From NCBI GenBank assembly GCA_905215675.1, contig CAJMRA010000204.1:1-5084 (forward strand): DNA of 5,084 nt. Direction: 5' to 3'. The DNA is from an uncultured bacterium. GTDB taxonomy: Bacteria > Desulfobacterota > Desulfovibrionia > Desulfovibrionales > Desulfovibrionaceae. The notes beneath the pieces were generated by a model. The model made no database searches. It saw only the letters and a program-made list of their open reading frames with translations, and was not told the origin of the DNA. Made by a program: the position numbers and the translations under genes. This document shows positions 1-5,002 of the stretch, piece after piece (positions within the stretch are counted from its first letter, which is position 1; each line of letters starts with the position of its first letter).

Positions 1-37
1 CGACGAAGGAAGCTACGGGCATCGACAGCAGAGATAA

Positions 38-54
38 GGGGGTTCCCTTCCCCC
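38..54 (-). terminator. Weak terminator-like hairpin after the REC-kinase
   Basis: A GGGGG / CCCCC stem (38-42 with 50-54) around a seven-base loop, about 28 bases after the stop codon of the REC-kinase. On the minus strand it is followed by TTATCTCTG, a poor T-tract. It may end the transcript, but the stem is short. A small TTTAG/CTAAA palindrome lies between it and the stop codon. Confidence 0.3.
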
Positions 55-81
55 CAGAGAACGATTTAGCTCTAAAAGACG

Positions 82-1200
82 TTACGCGGTCTTTTCGTCG
101 TCTTCCGAACTCTCCAGAGGCAGACGCAGGACAAAGCATGCGCCCGTCGTCGAGGGCGTCGCCTCCAGCGTTCCGCCGCGCTTGACGACCAGACCGCGCG
201 CCACGGCAAGGCCCAGCCCGGCGGCCTTGCGTTCGCGGTGCGTCGTAAAGAAGGGTTCAAAAATATGCGGCAGAATATCGGCGGCAATGCCCGGACCGCT
301 GTCTTCCACGGACAGGACATAGACGGACTCGCCGTCTCCGGCGGCTTCGATTTTCGCCGATACGCGCAGCGTGCCGCCGTCCGGCATGGCGTCCAGCGCA
401 TTTTCCAGAAGATGCAGCACAACCTGTTCCAGCTCCAGCGGGGAGCCGTGCGGCCGCGGCGCATCGTCCGCCGGAAAATCCGTCATGCAGGTCACGCGCT
501 GCTGCTCCATGCGCCCCTGCAACAATCCCAGCACGCGCCGCACCACCGCGCGCACATCCAGCGGCCCCGTCCGCGGGTCAAGTCCCTTGCCGGCCATGAG
601 CAGCTTGCGGGTAATCTCGCGCACGCGCAGGCTCTGCTTCACGATGACGCGCAGGGCGTCGCGCACTTCTCCCACATCGGGCAGGGCTTCGGCTTCCGGT
701 CCCTCCAGACAGTCGGACACCATGCCCGCCGCCTGCACGATGATATTCAGCGGATTATTGACTTCATGCGCCACGCCTTCGGCAATGCGCCCCAGGCTGC
801 GCCAGCGGGCTTCCTCCGTCAGCCGGGCGGCCCTGCGACGCGCCTCGGCCCTTTCCCGGGATTTGCGGCACTCTTCCAGCACGGACTCCAGCGCCACCGG
901 CTTGCTCAGCCAGTTACGCGCGCCGCGCCGCATGGCCTGCACGGCCTTGTTCATCTCCGTGGCCCCGGAAAGCATGACCACATCCACATCCGCGCAGCGC
1001 TCGCGAATGATTTTCAGCAGCGACACGCCGTCCATGCCCGGCAGGCAGACATCAAGGAAGATAATGTCCCAGGGCTCGCCCAGCATGGCCAGAGCCTGCG
1101 TCGCATCGCCCGCCACCGCCGCATCCATGCCCCGCAGGTTCAGACGCTGTGCCAGAGGTTCCGCAAAGGCCGCTTCGTCATCGACGATCAATACGCGCAT
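82..1200 (-). CDS. Soluble receiver-histidine kinase fusion (REC-HisKA-HATPase)
   Basis: A 372-residue cytoplasmic protein with the receiver first and the transmitter second. Receiver, about 1-115: Asp7-Asp8-Glu9, phospho-acceptor Asp50 in FLDVCLPG, Ser78 in place of the usual Thr, Lys100 in SKP. A charged arginine- and alanine-rich linker (about 112-133), probably coiled coil, leads to the H-box GVAHEVNNPLN (His145). The N-box has Asn267 (LLENALDA), the G1 box is DSGPG (300-304), the F-box FEPFFTT (314-320) and the G2 box AAGLGLA (326-332), with Ala replacing the usual first glycines. The kinase therefore looks active and could be switched on or off by phosphorylation of its own receiver. 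I chose the ATG at 1200 because GGAGAG lies just upstream (1205-1210); an in-frame GTG at 1212 would add four residues but lacks a ribosome-binding site. It lies 281 bp downstream of the second regulator and may be transcribed separately. There is no membrane segment or DNA-binding domain. Confidence 0.92.
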   Translation of the reverse strand: MRVLIVDDEAAFAEPLAQRLNLRGMDAAVAGDATQALAMLGEPWDIIFLDVCLPGMDGVSLLKIIRERCADVDVVMLSGATEMNKAVQAMRRGARNWLSKPVALESVLEECRKSRERAEARRRAARLTEEARWRSLGRIAEGVAHEVNNPLNIIVQAAGMVSDCLEGPEAEALPDVGEVRDALRVIVKQSLRVREITRKLLMAGKGLDPRTGPLDVRAVVRRVLGLLQGRMEQQRVTCMTDFPADDAPRPHGSPLELEQVVLHLLENALDAMPDGGTLRVSAKIEAAGDGESVYVLSVEDSGPGIAADILPHIFEPFFTTHRERKAAGLGLAVARGLVVKRGGTLEATPSTTGACFVLRLPLESSEDDEKTA

Positions 1201-1204
1201 GCCG

Positions 1205-1210
1205 CTCTCC
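1205..1210 (-). promoter_or_regulatory. Ribosome-binding site deciding the start of the REC-kinase
   Basis: Reads GGAGAG on the minus strand, with GGAG ending six bases before the ATG at 1200. The alternative in-frame GTG at 1210-1212 overlaps this site, and no purine-rich motif lies upstream of that GTG. The shorter, 372-residue reading is therefore preferred. Confidence 0.7.
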
Positions 1211-1337
1211 ACAGGCCGACGTCACGGGGAGAAGGGGAACGTCCCGTCGGCGGCGGAACGCCGAGGGAATATTTCCCCTGCCGCGGAGGCATTCCCCTCT
1301 CCCGGATCAGTCGGTATCTCGATATCGCAAGGTGTTC

Positions 1338-1358
1338 CAGAGCGTTTTACCTTTGAAA
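1338..1358 (+). repeat. Possible opposite terminal inverted repeat of copy 1
   Basis: CAGAGCGTTTTACC followed by TTTGAAA resembles, inverted, the other end of the element at 1464-1484 (TAGGGCATTTTCAG then TTTGAAA on the minus strand), at about 16 of 21 positions. If it is the partner end, the complete element is about 147 bp (1338-1484) with terminal inverted repeats and a GC-rich interior, the build of a MITE. A clear target-site duplication is not visible. Confidence 0.45.
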
Positions 1359-1372
1359 AAGATACAACGCGA

Positions 1373-1392
1373 GGCGGCGGCACAGCGCCGCC
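1373..1392. other. GC-rich hairpin inside the intergenic element
   Basis: A perfect 7-bp inverted repeat, GGCGGCG / CGCCGCC, with a six-base loop (GCACAG). It lies between the two ends of the putative element downstream of the second regulator. No T-run follows closely on the minus strand (the nearest is more than 10 bases away), so it is not a classic Rho-independent terminator. It could instead stabilise or process the mRNA end. Confidence 0.5.
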
Positions 1393-1403
1393 CGGCCCGA
1401 AGT

Positions 1404-1484
1404 GGGCGGAAAAACGGCGTTTTCCCGCGAAACGGCAGGCCGTATGGTTTGAGACGCGGAGCATTTCAAACTGAAAATGCCCTA
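1404..1484 (-). repeat. Repeat element copy 1, inverted relative to copy 2
   Basis: This 81-bp stretch matches the reverse complement of 5003-5084 at roughly 85 percent by eye, with one single-base indel, so the two copies face opposite ways. It contains two imperfect hairpins. One is built on GTTTGAGACGC / GCATTTCAAAC (1446-1470 region, with a G-T pair and one mismatch); the other is built on GGAAAA / TTTTCC (1408-1425 region). It has no open reading frame of interest and lies directly against the second regulator: its terminal CTA (TAG on the minus strand) is the stop codon of that gene. It probably belongs to a dispersed intergenic (REP- or MITE-like) family. The strand given is the orientation in which its TAG end comes first. 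Confidence 0.8.
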
Positions 1485-1964
1485 CTTGTCGTGGTCGGCC
1501 AGAATATCCTTTTCCGCCAGGACGTCGCGGGCCGCGTCGAAGTCGCCGCCTTCGGCAAGGGAAACCGCCACCATGGCGTTTTCCAGCTTGTCCCGATAGG
1601 CCATGCGGATGCTGCCCAGCAATTCGTCGATGTCCATGGGCTTCTTGAGGAAATTATAGGCCCCCATGCGATAGGCGGTCTGTTCCTCGGCATCGCCGCC
1701 GTGCCCGGTAAGGATGATGACCTGCACCTGCGGATTGCTTTTCTTCACGTTGCGCAGCACCTCGAAACCGTCCATGCCGGGCATGCGCAGGTCAAGCACG
1801 ATAACGTCGGTCGGCTCCTCCACGGCCTTCAGCGCCTGCGGGCCGTCGTAGGCGACGCGGGCGGAAAAACCGCGCATGGCGAGACGCTCGGCCAGCGTGT
1901 CCACAAACTGCTTTTCATCATCCACCAGCAAAATCTTGATGTCTTCGTTATTGCCCTTGGTCAT
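1482..1964 (-). CDS. Response regulator with short helical C-terminal extension (second REC protein)
   Basis: A 160-residue regulator. The receiver domain covers about 8-123: Asp15-Asp16-Glu17 pocket, phospho-acceptor Asp58 in VLDLRMPG, Thr86 in ILTGH, and Lys108 in FLKKP. It closely resembles the first regulator of the operon, sharing FVxTLAERLxxRG and the YDGxxAL stretch, so the two are probably related by duplication. Residues about 124-160 form a charged, alanine-rich helical tail (KLENAMVAVSLAEGGDFDAA and onward) ending in DHDK. It is too short to be a DNA-binding domain and may be a docking or dimerisation element. The ATG at 1964 has GAGGAG six bases upstream (1971-1976). The gap to the previous gene is 42 bp, consistent with the same transcript. 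The TAG stop coincides with the end of a repeat element (1404-1484). Output is probably through protein contact with the REC-kinase or another partner. Confidence 0.93.
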   Translation of the reverse strand: MTKGNNEDIKILLVDDEKQFVDTLAERLAMRGFSARVAYDGPQALKAVEEPTDVIVLDLRMPGMDGFEVLRNVKKSNPQVQVIILTGHGGDAEEQTAYRMGAYNFLKKPMDIDELLGSIRMAYRDKLENAMVAVSLAEGGDFDAARDVLAEKDILADHDK

Positions 1965-2006
1965 GCCGTTCTCCTCTCTTCATTGATCGGCCCGAAGCCG
2001 AAAACC

Positions 2007-2666
2007 CTACTCCTGATCGTCGCGCACGGACAAGAAGAATCTCTGGCCCGTATCGCGCCAGGGCGTCAGTCGCGCCCGCCATCCCGGTTTCAGGGGATCG
2101 GACAGCAGCGGACTCCCCGTCATGGCGGACAGCGCCAGATCGCGATTGGCGCCGCCCGTCACCTCGACGATGATGCCTTCCCGCTTGCGCACGATGCCCG
2201 CCGCCAGCCGCAGATCCACCTTGCCGCCCACGGAAGCGCACAGGTCGAAGAGTTGCAGCAGCGAGCGCCACACGTCCATGACCGAGGCTTCCGTCCACAC
2301 GGGTTCGTCGCCGTCCACCCAGTTCATGGTCATCTGAACGGCCCGGGCCCGGCGCGCCGCCATGAGGCAGAACAGGCGCGTCACCCGCGCGAGATCGCAG
2401 GGCGCCGGTTCGGCGTCATCCTCACGGACGCCGGCCTGGGCAAGGTATTCCATGCCTTCGGCCAGCTCCGCGCCGTGAATGACCTGCTGCTGGATTTCGC
2501 GCATGGCGGCGGCGAGCCTGTCGCCGTGTTCAAGGCCGCCCTTTTCCGCGGCAAGGGCAATCATGTCGGCCGCAAGCCCCGCCGATTCCCGGATCACGGC
2601 CAGCACGTTACGCATATCGTGCGTGGCCGAGGCCAGCAGGCGACCCATGCATTGCACGTCCTTCAC
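2007..2666 (-). CDS. Degenerate histidine-kinase-like protein, probable ChpT-type histidine phosphotransferase
   Basis: A 219-residue soluble protein, too short for a normal sensor kinase and without a sensor or membrane segment. Residues 8-26 read as an H-box (ASATHDMRNVLAVI, His16), followed by helical sequence to about 77 that would form a dimerisation helical hairpin. Residues 128-150 (MDVWRSLLQLFDLCASVGG) line up with the N-box helix of the neighbouring kinase (VFLNLMGNALDAVADGG), but both nucleotide-binding asparagines are replaced (Ser135, Leu139). The G1 position reads VEVTGGANRD rather than VSDNGKG, and no F-box or G2 box is visible. This pattern, H-box kept and ATP site lost, matches ChpT-like phosphotransferases; a pseudokinase or an atypical phosphatase remains possible. 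The start is GTG at 2666, in a GTGA overlap with the regulator stop, preceded by GGGGAGG (2674-2680) at seven bases. An internal ATG at 2648 is less favoured. The coding sequence is certain; the role is inferred. Confidence 0.85.
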   Translation of the reverse strand: MKDVQCMGRLLASATHDMRNVLAVIRESAGLAADMIALAAEKGGLEHGDRLAAAMREIQQQVIHGAELAEGMEYLAQAGVREDDAEPAPCDLARVTRLFCLMAARRARAVQMTMNWVDGDEPVWTEASVMDVWRSLLQLFDLCASVGGKVDLRLAAGIVRKREGIIVEVTGGANRDLALSAMTGSPLLSDPLKPGWRARLTPWRDTGQRFFLSVRDDQE

Positions 2667-3043
2667 GAGCGCACCTCCCCGGAAGACAGGGCGGCCGCCG
2701 TGATGGCGTCAAGCAGGGTGGCAAAGGCCACGGGCTTGGTCAGGCACATGAACGCGCCCGCCACGGGGTCCTGGCCGTTGTCGTCCACGGCCTGATGGCC
2801 GGTCAGCACAATGACCGGCAGTCCGGCATGGGAGGCCTTGACCTTGCGCAGCACTTCCTCGCCGCTGAGTCCGGGCATCATCCAGTCGATGACCATGACC
2901 TGCGGCAGTTCCTTTTCCACTTCCGCCAGAGCGCTCAGGCCGTCATAGACCACGCGCACATGATGCCCGCGCAACCCGAGACGTTCGGCAAGAGTTTCCA
3001 CAAATTCCCTTTCATCGTCTGCCAGAAGAATGTGCAGCGCCAT
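2663..3043 (-). CDS. Single-domain response regulator (first REC protein)
   Basis: A 126-residue protein consisting of a receiver domain only. Seen: acidic pocket Asp9-Asp10-Glu11, phospho-acceptor Asp53 in VIDWMMPG, switch Thr81 in VLTGH, and the invariant Lys103 in LTKP. The position before LTKP that is usually aromatic (GAxxY/F) is Cys100 here. There is no DNA-binding, enzymatic or other output domain, so it probably acts as a phosphoryl shuttle or a protein-binding switch, like CheY, DivK or Spo0F. The ATG overlaps the stop of the sensor kinase by one base. A GGGAGG ribosome-binding site lies at 3053-3058, nine bases upstream and inside the kinase gene. The stop overlaps the GTG start of the next gene by four bases. 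The most likely phosphodonor is the upstream kinase; this is inferred from gene order. Confidence 0.93.
   Translation of the reverse strand: MALHILLADDEREFVETLAERLGLRGHHVRVVYDGLSALAEVEKELPQVMVIDWMMPGLSGEEVLRKVKASHAGLPVIVLTGHQAVDDNGQDPVAGAFMCLTKPVAFATLLDAITAAALSSGEVRS
2674..2680 (-). promoter_or_regulatory. Ribosome-binding site for the GTG-started phosphotransferase-like gene
   Basis: Reads GGGGAGG on the minus strand, seven bases before the GTG at 2666 and inside the end of the preceding regulator gene. Its strength and spacing support the GTG start over the internal ATG at 2648. The GTGA overlap favours coupled translation of the two proteins. Confidence 0.75.
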
Positions 3044-4779
3044 CAGGCTTCGCCTCCCGCGCTTTGAGGGGGCATGTGCGGCAGGGTTATGGTGAAGGTC
3101 GTGCCGCGGCCTTCCTCGCTTTCCACATCGATGCTCCCGCCCAGGCGACGCACGATGCCGTAGGTAATGAACATGCCCAGCCCCGTTCCCTTGTCTTTTT
3201 TGGTGGAATAGAAAGGCTCGAAAATATGCTTGCGCACTTCTTCGCTCATGCCCTTCCCGTTGTCGCTTACCTGCACCTTCACGCCGCCGGCATCCGTCGC
3301 GGCGCAGCGCACCGCAATGGCTCCGCCGTCGGCGACGGCATCAAGCGCGTTGCCCATGAGATTGAGGAAAACCTGCTGCAACTGACCGCGATCCGACACG
3401 ATGCGCGGCGCGGCGTCGAAGCCCTCGGTCGTGATGCTCACGCCGCGATTCTTGGCACCCCGCTCCATGAAGCCGATGGTTTCCTCCACGATTTCGCCCA
3501 GACTCAGTTCCTGCTGATGCGCCTCCATGCGGCGGGAGAAGCCCAGCAGGCGGTGCGTGATGCTGCGTGCCCGCTCCACGGTGCTTTCGATGGATTGCAG
3601 CAGGCTGATCAGCTTCTGCTTGTGGGGGAAATCGCCGTCCATGCTCAGGAGGTCCTGCGCCAGCCCGGCCTTTTCGTTAATCACGGCCAGCGGGTTGTTG
3701 ACTTCATGCGCCACGCCCGCGGCAAGCCGCCCGATGGAGGAAAGCTTCTGATTGTGTTCCATCTGGGCAAAGGCCGCCACCCGCCGTTCGTCGCTGGCTT
3801 CAAGACGGCCCACAAGATGCTTCATCAGCAGATGCGAAACAATCACGATGACGGCAATGCCGCCGCACAGCACGATCAGCAGTTCGCTGCGCAGGCTCGT
3901 CCACGGACGCAGCAGATCCGTGGCGGGCTTGACGGCCATCAGCGTCAGATCCGTCCCCGAAAGCGTCGTATAGGCGGCGACCAGCCGCGTGCCGTCGGCG
4001 TCCACGATATGGCGCACGGTGGTTTCCAGCGAACGCGGCGGAAGGGGAATAGGCAGATTTTCCAGCGTCTTGCCGTAGAATCGGGAATTTGTCTGCAAGA
4101 CGCCGCGTCCATCGCACAGGAAGGCGTCGGTATCCTGCATGAGCCCCACCGAGGCCACCAGCTCTTCCAGCTGGGCCGTGTCGATGGTGACGCGCAGGGT
4201 CCAAGTCCGGCCGTTCTCCTCCATGCGCTGCACGGCGATGACCATATGGGGAATACCGCGCAGACCGAGAAAGACGTCGCTGATATAGCGGCCCTTGACC
4301 TGCGTTTCATGCAGCCAGGGCTGCTTGGCGTAATCGGCGTTGAGCAGTTCGTAGGGCCCCACATAGGCCACCTGCCGCCCCTTGTCGTCCACGAGCCCCA
4401 TATCCACGAATCCCTTGAATTCGCTCTTGAGCGCCATGAACACGCGCGTCAGGGTCGTGCCCGCCGTCAGTTCGTCGAAATTGTAGGCATGCGCGATCAG
4501 GCTTACCGTGGACGCCCGTTCGCCGAGAAAGAGCTCCAGCGAGGCCTGCGACTTGCGGACCAGCGCATAAAGGGGATTTTCCATTTCCCGCGCAAGGGTG
4601 CTCATGTACTGGGCATGATTGATGCCGGTGAGCAGCAGCAGGGGCATGACCGATACGGCCACCATCAGCCAGGTCATGATGCGCCGCAGGGAACGGTAGC
4701 GTTCCGGGGACACTTCGTCGGGCACCTCGAAGGCATGCCCGAACGCATCAAGAAATTTTGTTTTCAGGGAAGCCAGCAT
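3043..4779 (-). CDS. Membrane-bound sensor histidine kinase with periplasmic dCache-like domain
   Basis: A 578-residue transmembrane histidine kinase that should sense a periplasmic signal and autophosphorylate on histidine. Seen in the sequence: a short cytoplasmic N-terminus, a first membrane helix at about 34-52, an extracytoplasmic region at about 53-298, a second membrane helix at about 299-319, a short charged linker, then a HisKA domain with the H-box GVAHEVNNPLA (His358). The HATPase domain has N-box Asn473/Asn477, G1 box DNGKG (506-510), F-box FEPFYSTKK (520-528) and G2 box GTGLGM (531-536), so it looks catalytically complete. The extracytoplasmic size and the DMGLVDDKGR and YAKQPW stretches fit a double-Cache fold; the ligand cannot be read. 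There is no obvious HAMP or PAS domain between helix 2 and the H-box. The ATG at 4779 has GAGGAG six bases upstream (4786-4791). It is the first gene of the operon, and its TGA overlaps the next ATG by one base (TGATG), which suggests translational coupling. Confidence 0.93.
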   Translation of the reverse strand: MLASLKTKFLDAFGHAFEVPDEVSPERYRSLRRIMTWLMVAVSVMPLLLLTGINHAQYMSTLAREMENPLYALVRKSQASLELFLGERASTVSLIAHAYNFDELTAGTTLTRVFMALKSEFKGFVDMGLVDDKGRQVAYVGPYELLNADYAKQPWLHETQVKGRYISDVFLGLRGIPHMVIAVQRMEENGRTWTLRVTIDTAQLEELVASVGLMQDTDAFLCDGRGVLQTNSRFYGKTLENLPIPLPPRSLETTVRHIVDADGTRLVAAYTTLSGTDLTLMAVKPATDLLRPWTSLRSELLIVLCGGIAVIVIVSHLLMKHLVGRLEASDERRVAAFAQMEHNQKLSSIGRLAAGVAHEVNNPLAVINEKAGLAQDLLSMDGDFPHKQKLISLLQSIESTVERARSITHRLLGFSRRMEAHQQELSLGEIVEETIGFMERGAKNRGVSITTEGFDAAPRIVSDRGQLQQVFLNLMGNALDAVADGGAIAVRCAATDAGGVKVQVSDNGKGMSEEVRKHIFEPFYSTKKDKGTGLGMFITYGIVRRLGGSIDVESEEGRGTTFTITLPHMPPQSAGGEA

Positions 4780-4785
4780 AGACGT

Positions 4786-4791
4786 CTCCTC
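4786..4791 (-). promoter_or_regulatory. Ribosome-binding site of the sensor kinase
   Basis: Reads GAGGAG on the minus strand, six bases before the ATG at 4779. It sits just after a small GCCG-CATA-CGGC-type hairpin (about 4793-4804) in the leader. It fixes the start of the first gene and argues against a coding reading that runs further upstream through the leader. Confidence 0.75.
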
Positions 4792-4951
4792 TGCCGCATA
4801 CGGCGCGGCGTCGCGGTTCCGTAGTCGCCGTGTCCCGCCGCGCGGCCGTGCGCGCGTCGCGGAACCCCGCCGTCACAGGCTTCTGTGCGGCGCAACGGTT
4901 CTTTTCGTGCCTGCCGTCCCTGTTGCCGTCAAGGTAAAAGAGGGGCGGAAC

Positions 4952-4996
4952 GTCCGGCCCTGCCGACGCGCCGTGCCGACACGGGCAGGGCCGGAC
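4952..4996. other. Perfect 13-bp inverted repeat in the operon leader
   Basis: GTCCGGCCCTGCC at 4952-4964 is the exact reverse complement of 4984-4996, separated by 19 bases that themselves contain a small CGTG-CCGA-CACG hairpin (4972-4983). Neither strand has an immediate T-run: the minus strand continues GTTCCGCCCCTCTTTTACC. A classic terminator is therefore doubtful. If transcription starts in the repeat copy, this is a very stable 5'-leader stem-loop. Alternatives are a terminator for a plus-strand gene lying elsewhere or a dyad protein-binding site. Confidence 0.6.
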
Positions 4997-5002
4997 CCAA
5001 GC

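Larger units (their letters stand above)
1201..1481. other. Intergenic region between second regulator and REC-kinase
   Basis: A 281-bp gap, large compared with the 1-nt and 4-nt overlaps and the 42-nt gap elsewhere in the locus. The part near the regulator is the repeat element and its hairpins. The part near the REC-kinase (1201-1337) is GC-rich with short inverted runs of GGGGAA / TTCCCC, a CGGCG / CGCCG hairpin (about 1248-1264) and an 8-bp palindrome CGATATCG (1319-1326). I see no convincing minus-strand promoter and no credible small gene, although the spacing leaves room for a separate promoter for the REC-kinase. Confidence 0.6.
4780..5002. other. GC-rich leader upstream of the sensor kinase
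   Basis: A non-coding stretch between the repeat copy and the first gene. It holds a strong inverted repeat (4952-4996), a longer-range pairing GGTTCCG (4815-4821) / CGGAACC (4860-4866) and the ribosome-binding site. An open minus-strand frame crosses it, but its arginine- and cysteine-rich translation and its overlap with the kinase start make it a chance frame. No tRNA or recognisable riboswitch is seen. Confidence 0.6.

Noticed and set aside
1210..1212. GTG as the start of the REC-kinase
   Set aside because: The purine-rich ribosome-binding site lies between this GTG and the ATG at 1200, so it serves the ATG.
1222..1464. Minus-strand 80-codon frame between second regulator and REC-kinase
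   Set aside because: It starts inside the repeat element, lacks a ribosome-binding site, and its translation resembles no known family.
238..1474. Two overlapping plus-strand open frames opposite the REC-kinase
   Set aside because: Arg/Ser- or His/Gln-rich low-information translations opposite a gene with clear receiver and kinase motifs.
1149..2795. Open frame of 548 codons on the plus strand
   Set aside because: It crosses three minus-strand genes and the repeat element, and its translation has no motif; a GC-rich shadow.
3064..4824. Long open frame of 586 codons on the plus strand opposite the sensor kinase
   Set aside because: Translation is rich in His, Arg and Gln with no recognisable domain. 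The minus-strand frame has complete kinase motifs, so this is a high-GC antisense shadow.
4892..4911. Sigma-54-like GGCACG and TTGC on the minus strand upstream of the kinase
   Set aside because: The distance between GG and GC is six bases too long for a -24/-12 promoter.
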